From the NCBI GenBank assembly GCA_029976905.1, contig JAPOLW010000016.1, forward strand, positions 1-19,820: 19,820 bases of DNA. Reading direction: 5' to 3'. Positions 8,968-17,161 of the stretch are shown here, piece after piece. How positions within the stretch are numbered: the first letter of the stretch is position 1; each line of letters starts with the position of its first letter. This stretch comes from a bacterium. GTDB taxonomy: Bacteria > Desulfobacterota > Binatia > UBA12015. The position numbers were made by a program, and so were the translations under genes. The notes beneath the pieces were generated by a model. It saw only the letters and a program-made list of their open reading frames with translations. It had not been told where the DNA came from and ran no database searches.

Positions 8968-11250
8968 GTGAAGGCATCCCGCGGCACGCTGGGCACCTTC
9001 GGGGGAGTCTTCACCCCGAGCGTCCTGACCATCCTCGGCCTGATCCTCTTTCTGCGCGTCGGCTTCGTCGTGGGCAGCGGCGGCGTCGGGCAAGCGGCGC
9101 TGATCCTCGGACTGGCGACGGCGATCTCGGTGCTGACCAGCATCTCCCTCTCCGCCATCGCGACCAACCGCCGCGTGCGCGGCGGAGGCGACTACTACCT
9201 GATCTCGCGAAGCCTGGGCGTCTCCTTCGGAGGAGGCCTCGGTCTGGTCCTCTTCGTCGCGCAAGCCGTCTCGGTGGGCTTCTATTGTGTCGGTTTCGCC
9301 GAGGGCGCCGCGGGCCTGCTGCCGCCGGGAACCAACGTGCCCGAGCAGGCGATCGCGGCCGGGGCGGCCCTGGCCCTGCTCGCCCTCGCCTATCTCGGCG
9401 CGGACCTCGCCACCCGCTTCCAATACCTGGTGATGGCACTCCTGATCGCCGCACTCGTCTCGCTCTTCGGCGGCGGCATCGGCCTGGTGTCGTCGGAGAC
9501 GCTGGCCTCGAATCTCGCCCGACCCGAGACGAGTCCGGGGTTCTGGGCCCTCTTCGCGATCTTCTTCCCCGCGGTGACGGGCTTCACCCAGGGCGTGAGC
9601 ATGTCCGGGGACCTGAAGGATCCCGCCCAGAGCCTGCCGGCCGGCACCTTCGCCGCCGTCGGCCTCTCGACACTCGTCTACGCCGCCGCCATCGTGGTGC
9701 TCGGCGGCACCCTCGCGGCCCCGATCCTGGTCGAAGATCCAACGGCCATGAAGCGCATCGCGCTCGCACCCGGTTTGATCGACGCCGGCGTGATGGCCGC
9801 GACCTTGTCGTCGGCGCTGGCCTCGTTCCTGGGCGCTCCCCGCATCCTGCAGGCACTCGCCGCCGACCGCGTCTTCACGAGCCTATCCGGTTTTGCCGCG
9901 GGGCACGGTCCCTCGGGCAACCCCCGGCGGGCCGTGCTGCTGACCGGCGTCATCGCCGGTGCGACGATTGCCGCGGGGAACCTGAACGCAATCGCCGCCA
10001 TCGTATCGATGTTCTTTCTCATCTCCTACGGGCTGCTCAACTACGCCACCTTCGTGGAAGCGACGGCCGCGAGTCCTTCGTTTCGACCGCGATTTCGGTT
10101 CTTCCACGCCCGGGCCAGCCTGGCCGGAACAATTCTCTGCGGCGTCGTCATGGTCGCCATCGACCCGGTATCCGGCATCATCGCGGCCGCCGTCATTACC
10201 GCGATCTATCAATACGTGCGCCGCACCGCCGTCCCGGCACGCTGGCGCGACAGCCGACGCGCCTATCGCTTCCGTCGGGTCCGCGAAGGACTGCGGGAGA
10301 TCTCGAGCGAACCCAGCGGCCCGATGGATTGGCAGCCCCAGATCCTCGCCTTCACCCATGGGCTCGAGAGACGGGAGCGCGTTCTTCGCTTCGCCTCGTG
10401 GATCTCGGGCAACGCCGGCATCGTGACGGGAGCGATGTTGATCGACGGCACTGGCCTCTCGTCCGAAGCGCACCATCGCTGCGAAGAGGCCGAGGCCGAA
10501 CTCAGAGCCGAGATCGAAGAACAGGATCTCGATGTCTACCCCCTCGCGATCGCGACCGACGACCTTCGCGCTGGTATGGCGACGCTGGTGCAGGCCTGGG
10601 GAATTGGTCCTCTGCGATCGAATACCGTCGTCGTGAATTGGTTGGGAGAAGGAGCCGAGGCGAGTTCGACGGCGGAACTCTGGTACGGGCGGCTGCTCGC
10701 CGGCGCCGTGCGCCTGGACCAGCACGTCGTCGTTCTGGATACCGACGAGGCCGCGTGGCTTCACATGATGGAGCGGCCACGAGACGATCGTCGCATCGAC
10801 ATCTGGTGGTTCGAGGACGAATCCTCACGCCTTTGCCTTCTCCTCGCGCACCTCATGACGCGCACCGAGGAATGGGCCGAAGCGACGCTTCGGGTTCTGG
10901 CGCCCAGCAGCGAGAAGGATGCTGGCCGCCTGCGCACGCAGCTCGGCCGACGGCTCGAAGAATTCCGCATCGACGCCGACCTCGAGGTCGTGGTGGAACC
11001 GACTCTCGAGGAAATCGGCGCGCTCTCCCATGACGCAGGCGTCGCCTACCTTCCCCTACGGATCGAGGGGATGCGACTCGAAGACCCGTTTGGACGGGAT
11101 CTCTCCGAAACCCTCGCCCGCCTGCCGGTCGTCGCCCTGGTGGCGGCCTGCGGCGACGTACGCCTCACCGAGAAGGAAGAACCAAAGCCCGCCCTGGTCG
11201 ACGAATCGTCGGACGAGGCGGAGACGCCGTCGCCCGACGGATCGCCGTGA
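8968..11250 (+). CDS. Cation-chloride cotransporter family protein (SLC12-like, APC superfamily)
   Basis: From the GTG at 8968 the protein has 760 residues. Residues 1-420 form a membrane domain of about twelve helices with cation-chloride cotransporter hallmarks: LGTFGGVFTPSVLTILGLIL (about 8-27), FFPAVTGFTQGVSMSGDLKDP (199-219) and SFLGAPRILQALAADRV (286-302). Residues from about 420 to 760 are a cytoplasmic alpha/beta domain like the C-terminal regulatory domain of the family. Eukaryotic members move Na+ and/or K+ with Cl-; bacterial members are few and mostly uncharacterised, so the ions here are not predicted. GGAG at 8957-8960 supports this GTG. A GTG at 8878 would add 30 residues without membrane content and overlap the SRPBCC gene by 41 bp. 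The tail after residue 735 is acidic and rich in Ser and Pro. The frame is intact. Confidence 0.9.
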   Translation: MKASRGTLGTFGGVFTPSVLTILGLILFLRVGFVVGSGGVGQAALILGLATAISVLTSISLSAIATNRRVRGGGDYYLISRSLGVSFGGGLGLVLFVAQAVSVGFYCVGFAEGAAGLLPPGTNVPEQAIAAGAALALLALAYLGADLATRFQYLVMALLIAALVSLFGGGIGLVSSETLASNLARPETSPGFWALFAIFFPAVTGFTQGVSMSGDLKDPAQSLPAGTFAAVGLSTLVYAAAIVVLGGTLAAPILVEDPTAMKRIALAPGLIDAGVMAATLSSALASFLGAPRILQALAADRVFTSLSGFAAGHGPSGNPRRAVLLTGVIAGATIAAGNLNAIAAIVSMFFLISYGLLNYATFVEATAASPSFRPRFRFFHARASLAGTILCGVVMVAIDPVSGIIAAAVITAIYQYVRRTAVPARWRDSRRAYRFRRVREGLREISSEPSGPMDWQPQILAFTHGLERRERVLRFASWISGNAGIVTGAMLIDGTGLSSEAHHRCEEAEAELRAEIEEQDLDVYPLAIATDDLRAGMATLVQAWGIGPLRSNTVVVNWLGEGAEASSTAELWYGRLLAGAVRLDQHVVVLDTDEAAWLHMMERPRDDRRIDIWWFEDESSRLCLLLAHLMTRTEEWAEATLRVLAPSSEKDAGRLRTQLGRRLEEFRIDADLEVVVEPTLEEIGALSHDAGVAYLPLRIEGMRLEDPFGRDLSETLARLPVVALVAACGDVRLTEKEEPKPALVDESSDEAETPSPDGSP

Positions 11251-11252
11251 AG

Positions 11253-11271
11253 CCCCGGGGCTTGCCCGGGG
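11253..11271 (+). terminator. GC hairpin after the transporter gene, candidate terminator
   Basis: CCCCGGG (11253-11259) and CCCGGGG (11265-11271) form a 7-bp stem on a 5-nt loop, starting 2 nt after the transporter stop codon. No T-run follows, so intrinsic termination is likely weak. Confidence 0.45.
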
Positions 11272-11383
11272 GGACCAGGGCCCCCGAAATCGAAGCACCT
11301 TCCCGATCGTCGCACTGCCACTTCTTGCCCGCGCGTCGAGACTTTTGACCGGGAGCGTCGCGGGGTGTAGCCCGGAAGGCAGT

Positions 11384-11401
11384 CCCGCGAGAATCCGCGG
11401 G
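11384..11401 (+). promoter_or_regulatory. Inverted repeat in the leader of the carotenoid oxygenase gene
   Basis: CCCGCG and CGCGGG flank a 6-nt spacer, 22 bp before the ATG at 11424. It may be an operator or an mRNA hairpin. About 40 bp upstream lies TTGACC, a possible -35 element, but no -10 element fits at the right distance. An AGGGAG ribosome binding site follows the repeat. The rest of the 173-bp gap (11251-11423) shows nothing else I can name. Confidence 0.35.
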
Positions 11402-11423
11402 GCGCAACTCCAGGGAGAAGACC

Positions 11424-12764
11424 ATGGCCACCACTTCATCCGAAGCCGTCGAGATTCCGTTCCACCTGCGCGGGAATTTCGCCCCCGTGCGCGAGGAGCT
11501 CACGGTGACCGACCTACCGGTCACGGGCGCAATTCCCCCGGAGCTTTCCGGCCTCTACGCACGCAATGGCGCCAACCCCAAGAGTGGCTCTTCGCCGCAT
11601 TGGTTCTTTGGAGACGGGATGTTGCACGGTGTCCGCATCGAAGGCGGAAAGGCACGCTGGTACCGCAACCGCTGGGTTCGCACGAAGAAGTTCGAAAACG
11701 ACTTCGACGCCGTTGCTCCGGAGACGATGATGGACCCCGAAGCGAGCGCCGCCAATACCCACGTGATTCCGCACGCGGGCAAGATCCTCGCCCTCGAGGA
11801 AGGCCATTTTCCGTACGAGATCGGACCCGAGCTCGAGACCCTGCGTTGCCAGGATTACGGCGGCCGCCTCACGAGTCCGTTCACGGCCCACCCAAAGCTC
11901 TGCCCGCAAACCCACGAGTTGCACTTCTTCGGCTACAGCCCGGTCGCGCCCTTCCTCACCTACCACGTGCTCGATGCCAAGGGAGATCTGGTCCATACCG
12001 CGCCGATCGACGTACCCGGCGCGACAATGATGCACGACTTCATCCTGACGCGAGAGCACGCCATCTTCATGGATCTTCCGGTCGTCTTCGACATCGAGAA
12101 GGCGATCAACGGCGGTGTCCCCATCTACTGGGACGAGAACTACGGCGCGAGAATCGGCATCCTGCCCCGCTTCGGCACCTCCGCCGACGTCCGCTGGTTC
12201 GAGATCGACCCCTGCTACGTCTTTCATGCGGTGAACGCATACGTCGATGGCTCCCGGGTCGTCGCCGACGTCGGCCGCCACGCGTACATGTGGCGGGACT
12301 CGATGGAAGACTTTCCGCCCTCCTTCCTGCACCGCTGGATCTTCGACCTCGAGACCGGCCGCATCACCGAGCAACAGCTCGACGACCGGTCGCACGCCTT
12401 CCCGCGGGTCGACGACCGGGTCGTGGGCCTCCCCTACCGCTACGGCTGGGCGGTGGCGTCTCGAGCTGGCTCGGACAGCGACGCGATCGGCGACACCATC
12501 GTGCGCTACGACGTTCAGAAGGGAACGAGCGTCGTGCACGACTTCGGCGAGGGACGTCATCCAGGCGAGTTCAGCTTCGTGGAAGCCTCGCCCGGTGCCG
12601 CGGAAGACGAAGGCTGGGCGCTCGGATTCGTCTACGACGAGTCGAATGACAAGAGTGAGCTCGTGATCCTCGACGGCAGCAACCCGGCGGCGCCCCCCGT
12701 CGCCCGCATCCATCTGCCAGCCCGGGTCCCCTACGGATTCCACGGAAGCTGGATCGCGGACTGA
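11424..12764 (+). CDS. Carotenoid oxygenase (RPE65/CCD/lignostilbene dioxygenase family)
   Basis: This 446-residue protein has the layout of the carotenoid and stilbene cleaving dioxygenases, which split a carbon-carbon double bond using a non-haem Fe(II) held by four histidines in a seven-bladed propeller. Those four can be placed here: H156 in FTAHPK, H204 in MMHDF, H268 in FHAVNAY and H440 in GFHGSW, close to the C-terminus as usual. ELSGLYARNGANP (about 40-52) and HWFFGDGMLHGV (59-70) are typical N-terminal signatures. No signal peptide is visible, so it is cytoplasmic. Carotenoids, apocarotenoids and lignin-type stilbenes are all possible substrates; the sequence does not decide. No carotenoid synthesis gene is in the window. 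Hairpins on both sides suggest a single-gene unit. Confidence 0.94.
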   Translation: MATTSSEAVEIPFHLRGNFAPVREELTVTDLPVTGAIPPELSGLYARNGANPKSGSSPHWFFGDGMLHGVRIEGGKARWYRNRWVRTKKFENDFDAVAPETMMDPEASAANTHVIPHAGKILALEEGHFPYEIGPELETLRCQDYGGRLTSPFTAHPKLCPQTHELHFFGYSPVAPFLTYHVLDAKGDLVHTAPIDVPGATMMHDFILTREHAIFMDLPVVFDIEKAINGGVPIYWDENYGARIGILPRFGTSADVRWFEIDPCYVFHAVNAYVDGSRVVADVGRHAYMWRDSMEDFPPSFLHRWIFDLETGRITEQQLDDRSHAFPRVDDRVVGLPYRYGWAVASRAGSDSDAIGDTIVRYDVQKGTSVVHDFGEGRHPGEFSFVEASPGAAEDEGWALGFVYDESNDKSELVILDGSNPAAPPVARIHLPARVPYGFHGSWIAD

Positions 12765-12787
12765 TCGGGCGCCACCACCCGAAAGAC

Positions 12788-12807
12788 GCGGGACCAGCCG
12801 ATCCCGC
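12788..12807. terminator. Inverted repeat after the carotenoid oxygenase gene
   Basis: GCGGGA and TCCCGC pair across an 8-nt loop, 23 bp after the stop codon of the oxygenase gene and upstream of mutY. There is no T-run; it is a candidate terminator or transcript end structure. Confidence 0.3.
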
Positions 12808-12886
12808 AAGCGATTGCCCGACAACGGGGACCCGAGATCGGCAGGCCCCCGGCTCCGCTCGGGTTCGCCAGACGGCAGGGAGACGA

Positions 12887-13924
12887 ATGCAGTCCACGCG
12901 ATCCGACCAGCGGCGTCGCGAAAAATTGTTGGCCTGGTACGACGCGAACGCGCGTCCCCTGCCGTGGCGTCACCGACCCAATGCCTACCGGATCTGGGTC
13001 TCCGAGGTCATGCTCCAGCAGACGCGAATCGCCGTCGTCGAGCCGGCCTACCGTCGTTTCCTACGGGCGTTCCCGACGCTCACGGCCCTGGCCAGGGCCG
13101 AGGAGGAGGAGGTGCTCGCGCTCTGGTCGGGGCTCGGGTACTACTCGCGCGCTCGCGCTCTCCACCGCGCCGCCCGCCAACTGCACGAGAGGGGCCGGCG
13201 TTCCTTCCCCAAGACGTGGGACGAGGCGATCGGTCTTCCGGGAGTCGGCCGCTACACCGCGGCCGCGGTCCTCTCGATCGCCTACGACGCAGCCTACGCG
13301 GCCGTCGATGGCAACGTGATTCGCGTCCTCGCCCGACTCGAGCGCCTCGGTCTGCCCGACGGGCGCGGCGAGCCGCATGATTCGCTCGCGCAGCGGCTGC
13401 TCGCCCCGGATCGACCGGGCGACTGGAACCAGGCCGTCATGGAATTGGGCGAGACGATCTGCCTGCCGCGCGCGCCGGAGTGCGAACGCTGCCCTCTGCA
13501 CGAGGAGTGTGCCGCGCACGCCGCCGGCGTCGTCGAGCGGCATCCGCCGCCGAAACCGAGGCGCGCCACCGAGCGGCTGGGACTGGCGGTGACCCTCGTG
13601 AGGGATCGGCGGGGCCGCCTCCTGCTCGAACGTGGTGCCTTCGAGCATCTCGACCACCTCTGGCTTCCCCCCGTCCGATCGCTGCCCACCCCACCCGACC
13701 GCCCGGCCTTCACGCATGCGATCCTGCACCGCTCCTTCGCGGTCTCCGTCGAGGCCCGTCTGGTCACGGCTGCGGCATTGCGCCAAATGGCGCGCAACGA
13801 TCCAGCCACCGACGTCGAGCGCCGCATCGTCGACGACGACGAACTCGCCGGCCTCGGACGCTCGTCCCTGCTCACCAAGGCGCTCCGATACGCCCCGGAG
13901 GGCGACCCCACCGGGAGACTCTGA
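12887..13924 (+). CDS. mutY: A/G-specific adenine DNA glycosylase MutY
   Basis: The 345-residue protein is a complete MutY, which removes adenine paired with 8-oxoguanine. The catalytic glutamate is E40 in VSEVMLQQT. The helix-hairpin-helix is LPGVGRYTA (117-125) and the catalytic aspartate is D141 in AVDGNV. The [4Fe-4S] cluster ligands are C192, C199, C202 and C208 in the expected C-x6-C-x2-C-x5-C spacing. The C-terminal Nudix-like domain that reads 8-oxoguanine is present and of ordinary size, with LWLPP and FTHAILHRSF near its usual places. GGGAG precedes the ATG. The ROK kinase gene follows 34 bp downstream on the same strand and is probably cotranscribed, with no obvious functional link. 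Confidence 0.96.
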   Translation: MQSTRSDQRRREKLLAWYDANARPLPWRHRPNAYRIWVSEVMLQQTRIAVVEPAYRRFLRAFPTLTALARAEEEEVLALWSGLGYYSRARALHRAARQLHERGRRSFPKTWDEAIGLPGVGRYTAAAVLSIAYDAAYAAVDGNVIRVLARLERLGLPDGRGEPHDSLAQRLLAPDRPGDWNQAVMELGETICLPRAPECERCPLHEECAAHAAGVVERHPPPKPRRATERLGLAVTLVRDRRGRLLLERGAFEHLDHLWLPPVRSLPTPPDRPAFTHAILHRSFAVSVEARLVTAAALRQMARNDPATDVERRIVDDDELAGLGRSSLLTKALRYAPEGDPTGRL

Positions 13925-13958
13925 CGCCCGGCCCTTGCCTCGCACGCAAACAGGCGGC

Positions 13959-14861
13959 ATGTCTCCGGAGCGGATGCAGGAAACCATCGGCATCGACCTC
14001 GGCGGCACCAAGATCGAGGGAATCCTCCTCACGGCCGACGGTCGGGTCCGCGAACGCAAGCGCATCCCGACCGAGCAGGAACGAGGCTATGAGCACATCG
14101 TCGACCGGATCGTCGCGCTTGCCGAAGAGTTGCGCCGCCAGGCCGCCGGCACACGGCATCTCGGGATCGGCACGCCGGGCTCCCTGTCGTCACGCGATGG
14201 GCGCCTCAAGAATTCCAACACCCTCTGCCTCAACGGACGCCCTCTGCGCGAGGATCTCGAGGCCCGTCTTGGCTTTCCGGTGCGCATCGAAAACGACGCC
14301 AACTGCTTTGCCCTGGCCGAGGCCCGCCTGGGAGCGGCCCGCGGGGACGACGTCGTCTTTGGCGTCATTCTCGGGACGGGTGTCGGCGGCGGTCTCGTCG
14401 TAAACGGGAGCCTCTGGACCGGCCCCCAGCACATCGCCGGGGAATGGGGTCACCACTCGATCGATCCCCGCGGGCCCGGCTGCTACTGCGGGCGGCGGGG
14501 CTGTGTCGAGATGTTCCTCGCCGGCCCGGCGCTCGAGCGCGCTCATCGAGAACGCGGCGGCGACGCGCTGCCTGCGGCGGAGATTGCAAGCCGCGCACGC
14601 GCCGGGGATGCGTGCGCGGCCGCCGCACTCGACGAATACCTCACCCACTTCGGCTGCGCCCTGGCCAACCTGATCTGCATCCTCGACCCGACGACCGTGG
14701 TGCTCGGAGGAGGGCTCTCCAACCTCGACGTCCTCTACGACCGCGGTCGCGACGAGGTCGCCGCCCGGATCTTCAACGACGAGCTGCGGACACCGATTCG
14801 GAAGAACCAACTCGGAGACTCAGCCGGGGTCATCGGCGCCGCTCTACTCGCCGCCCCGTAG
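13959..14861 (+). CDS. ROK-family sugar kinase (fructokinase/N-acetylglucosamine kinase-like)
   Basis: The 300-residue protein has the full ROK kinase layout: the phosphate-1 loop GIDLGGTKIEG (11-21), the sugar-binding and catalytic segment ENDANCFALAE with base D113, the ATP loop GTGVGGGLV (139-147), and the zinc site GHH followed by CYCGRRGCVE, with H165, C175, C177 and C182 as likely ligands. Such enzymes phosphorylate glucose, fructose, mannose or N-acetylated hexosamines in the cytoplasm; the sugar is not determined by these motifs. There is no DNA-binding domain, so it is a kinase and not a repressor. The ATG at 13959 is preferred over one 5 codons later, whose GGAG is too close; the upstream open frame overlaps mutY and is not coding. 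It converges with the pspA-like gene across only 17 bp, leaving little room for a terminator. Confidence 0.92.
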   Translation: MSPERMQETIGIDLGGTKIEGILLTADGRVRERKRIPTEQERGYEHIVDRIVALAEELRRQAAGTRHLGIGTPGSLSSRDGRLKNSNTLCLNGRPLREDLEARLGFPVRIENDANCFALAEARLGAARGDDVVFGVILGTGVGGGLVVNGSLWTGPQHIAGEWGHHSIDPRGPGCYCGRRGCVEMFLAGPALERAHRERGGDALPAAEIASRARAGDACAAAALDEYLTHFGCALANLICILDPTTVVLGGGLSNLDVLYDRGRDEVAARIFNDELRTPIRKNQLGDSAGVIGAALLAAP

Positions 14862-14878
14862 CGGGCCGCGCTCGCGGA

Positions 14879-15616
14879 TCAGGGAATGCCCGGCATCGCC
14901 GACGGCGCCGCCGCCGCGGTTGGGATCTCCACCGGGACGAGCGAGCGGTTCTTGATGCGCTTGCGCTCCTCGAGTTCGGCACGGGCCGCCGCATCCGCTT
15001 CCGCCTCGCGTACTTTCTCGATGCGCTCGGCAAGCTCGCTGTCCGCGACCTCGCGGCTCACCTCCACCTCGGCCGAAAGACGCTCGACGTAAGCGCGCAC
15101 CTCCTCGAGAGCCTGGATGTCGGCGTCCGGGGTCAGGCCCTTGATGGTCTCCTGTAGACGCAGCCGCACCCGGGCATTGGCCAGGCGGGCCATCGCGAGT
15201 ACCTTCTCCTCGCGCAGCCTGGCGACGTCACCCTGAAAAGCGACCAGGTTCTTCTTGGCCGTTTCCGCCTCGGTGTTGAGTGCCTGCAACTCCGTGGTCA
15301 AGCGATCGACCTCCGTTGCGAGCGACTGGCGGCGTCCAATCAGAACGACGGCCACCTCATCGTCGTCCTTCGCCACCGCCAGATCGATCTGTCGATTGAG
15401 GCTGCGCAGGGCCTGCGACTCGAGTTCGACCTCGGCAGCGAGCTTACTGCGCATGTAGAGAACGCCAGCGGCCGACTCGCGCAATTTTGCGTACTGGTCG
15501 AGACGCGCCTGGATCGCGGCTTCGTAAACCGCCTCCGGATTGCGCCGCTCGCGACGGCCGAGCCAATGGGACAACGTGCCGCGGACGAGGTTCGATACGC
15601 GTGCGAGGATTCTCAT
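14879..15616 (-). CDS. pspA: PspA/IM30 family coiled-coil membrane-stress protein
   Basis: The 245 residues are almost entirely helical and match the PspA/IM30 plan. An amphipathic N-terminal helix (ILARVSNLVRGTLSHWLG) could insert into the membrane. A region like the PspA start follows (RNPEAVYEAAIQARLDQY), then a long coiled coil (about 45-220) and a Pro/Ala-rich tail. PspA proteins form ESCRT-III-like assemblies on stressed inner membranes and, in enterobacteria, bind the sigma-54 activator PspF. Here no PspB or PspC gene is adjacent. The gene is last in an operon with a two-component system; its ATG overlaps the regulator's stop (ATGA), and a strong AAAGGAG (15624-15630) precedes it. It is longer than E. 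coli PspA (222 residues). The symbol is given by family; strict orthology to E. coli pspA is not shown. Confidence 0.8.
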   Translation of the reverse strand: MRILARVSNLVRGTLSHWLGRRERRNPEAVYEAAIQARLDQYAKLRESAAGVLYMRSKLAAEVELESQALRSLNRQIDLAVAKDDDEVAVVLIGRRQSLATEVDRLTTELQALNTEAETAKKNLVAFQGDVARLREEKVLAMARLANARVRLRLQETIKGLTPDADIQALEEVRAYVERLSAEVEVSREVADSELAERIEKVREAEADAAARAELEERKRIKNRSLVPVEIPTAAAAPSAMPGIP

Positions 15617-17154
15617 GGGACATCTCCTTTCTGCCCGACGCCTTCGTCGGCCTTCGCCGTGATGCCGAGCTCCCGCATTTTTTGTTGGAAACTCTGCCGG
15701 TACATGCCGACCGATTCGGCTGCCCGGGTGATGTTGCCGCCACTGCGATGCAGGGCCTCCTCGAGGAAACGGCGCTCGAAGTCCTGCACCATGCGCTCCT
15801 TGGCCTCACGAAACGTGCTCGCCGTCGCCAGGACCGCCGGAGCGCCCCTCCCTCCCGACGGCGTCGCCAGGACCGCCGTCGCCAGGACCGCCGGAGCGCC
15901 CCTCCCTCCCGACGGCGTCGCCAGGACCGCCGGGGCGCTCCTCCCTCCCGACGGCGTGCCGAGGACCGCCGGGGCGCCCCTCCCTCCCGATGGCAGGCCG
16001 AGGAGATCGGCGGCCGTGATCTCCACGCCGGAGGAGAGCAGAACGGCCTGCTCGACCGCCGACTTGAGCTCGCGCACGTTGCCCCGCCACTCGTGCGAGA
16101 GGGCGGCGCGCAACGCCTCGGCACTGAGCGGACGGGGCTCGCGACCGAAGCGCTTTGCCGCGCCTTCCAAAAACCCCTCGATGAGCAGGGGGATGTCGTC
16201 GCGCCGCTCGTTCAGCGGGGGCAGGACGATCTCGATGACCTTCAAGCGGTAGTAGAGATCCTCACGGAAGGAGCCCGCCGCCACCGCCGCTTCGAGATCC
16301 TGGTTGGTCGCGGCAAGGACGCGCACGTCGACCCGGATCGAACGGTTTCCACCCACGCGTTCGAACTCCCGCTCCTGGAGGGCACGCAGCAACTTGGCCT
16401 GCGTTTCGAGCGGCATGTCCCCGACTTCGTCGAGAAAGAGCGTCCCGCCATCGGCAGCCTCGAATTTTCCTTCGCGGCGTGCAACGGCACCGGTGAACGC
16501 GCCTTTCTCGTGACCAAAGAGTTCGGATTCGACCAACTCCTGCGAGAGAGCCGCGCAATTCATCTTCACCATCGGGCGCCCGCGACGAGGAGAGCGATAG
16601 TGGATGGCATTCGCCACCAATTCCTTGCCGGTTCCGCTCGGACCGCGCACCAGAACGGTCACGTCCGCGTCGGCGACCTTCTCGATGATGGAATAGACCT
16701 CCTGCATCGGCTGGCTCCGGCCCACGATCTGCTCGAAGCCGTAGGCCTCCCGAACCTGTTCGAGCAGGCGCCGGTGGTCGCGCCGCAAGCGTGCGTTCTC
16801 GAGGAGTCGGCGAACGATGACGCGAATCTCGTCATTGTCGAACGGCTTGGGCACGTAATCGGCCGCTCCTCGCTTCATCGCCTCGACGGCAACCTTCTCG
16901 GAGCCGTAGGCCGTGATCATGACGACGGCGAGGTCCGAATCCACCGCACGCGCGTGCGCCAGGACGTCCATGCCGCTCACGGCGCCCAGGCTCAGATCGG
17001 TGACCACGACGTGGAAGGCGCCGGGTTCGATCTTCGCAATGGCCTCCTCGCCACTGTAGGCGACGTCGACGTCATATCCCTCCTTGGTGAGGAGGCCCGC
17101 GAGAGCAAGCACGAGGCTCTTCTCGTCATCGACGACCAGGACACGTCCGGCCAT
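15613..17154 (-). CDS. Sigma-54-dependent response regulator (NtrC type) with repeat-bearing linker
   Basis: The 513-residue protein has an intact receiver domain (1-120) with acidic pocket D9/D10, phosphoacceptor D53, T81 and K103. An AAA+ sigma-54 interaction domain (about 140-380) follows, with Walker A GPSGTGKE (171-178), the sigma-54 contact loop GAFTGA (218-223), Walker B GGTLFLDE (236-243) and arginine-finger region REDLYYRL (297-304). A Fis-type helix-turn-helix lies at about 455-500 (SGGNITRAAESVGMYRQSFQQ). It should activate -24/-12 promoters when phosphorylated by the kinase encoded 7 bp upstream. Residues 387-445, between AAA+ and the DNA-binding domain, are a tandem repeat of a 13-residue PSGGRGAPAVLAT unit. 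I start at MAGRVLVVDDE; the open frame upstream overlaps the kinase and is not coding. Its stop overlaps the pspA-like start, making PspA the obvious target or feedback partner. Confidence 0.95.
   Translation of the reverse strand: MAGRVLVVDDEKSLVLALAGLLTKEGYDVDVAYSGEEAIAKIEPGAFHVVVTDLSLGAVSGMDVLAHARAVDSDLAVVMITAYGSEKVAVEAMKRGAADYVPKPFDNDEIRVIVRRLLENARLRRDHRRLLEQVREAYGFEQIVGRSQPMQEVYSIIEKVADADVTVLVRGPSGTGKELVANAIHYRSPRRGRPMVKMNCAALSQELVESELFGHEKGAFTGAVARREGKFEAADGGTLFLDEVGDMPLETQAKLLRALQEREFERVGGNRSIRVDVRVLAATNQDLEAAVAAGSFREDLYYRLKVIEIVLPPLNERRDDIPLLIEGFLEGAAKRFGREPRPLSAEALRAALSHEWRGNVRELKSAVEQAVLLSSGVEITAADLLGLPSGGRGAPAVLGTPSGGRSAPAVLATPSGGRGAPAVLATAVLATPSGGRGAPAVLATASTFREAKERMVQDFERRFLEEALHRSGGNITRAAESVGMYRQSFQQKMRELGITAKADEGVGQKGDVP
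15824..15994. repeat. 39-bp tandem repeat (four units plus a 15-bp partial) inside the response regulator gene
   Basis: Four 39-bp units lie at 15824-15862, 15878-15916, 15917-15955 and 15956-15994. A 15-bp copy of the unit's beginning sits at 15863-15877. The first and second units are identical, while the third and fourth carry a few substitutions. All lengths are multiples of 3, so the frame is kept, and each unit adds 13 residues of the PSGGRGAPAVLAT type. On the coding strand each unit contains GGGAGGGAGGGG. The near-identity suggests recent expansion. Confidence 0.95.
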
Positions 17155-17161
17155 GACGACC

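Noticed and set aside
13632..13958. A 5' extension of the ROK kinase open frame
   Set aside because: This part overlaps mutY in another frame, and MutY's C-terminal domain is convincing there; kinase homology starts only after 13959.
15824..15994. CRISPR array
   Set aside because: The 39-bp units are directly adjacent with no unique spacers, keep the reading frame and lie inside a gene.
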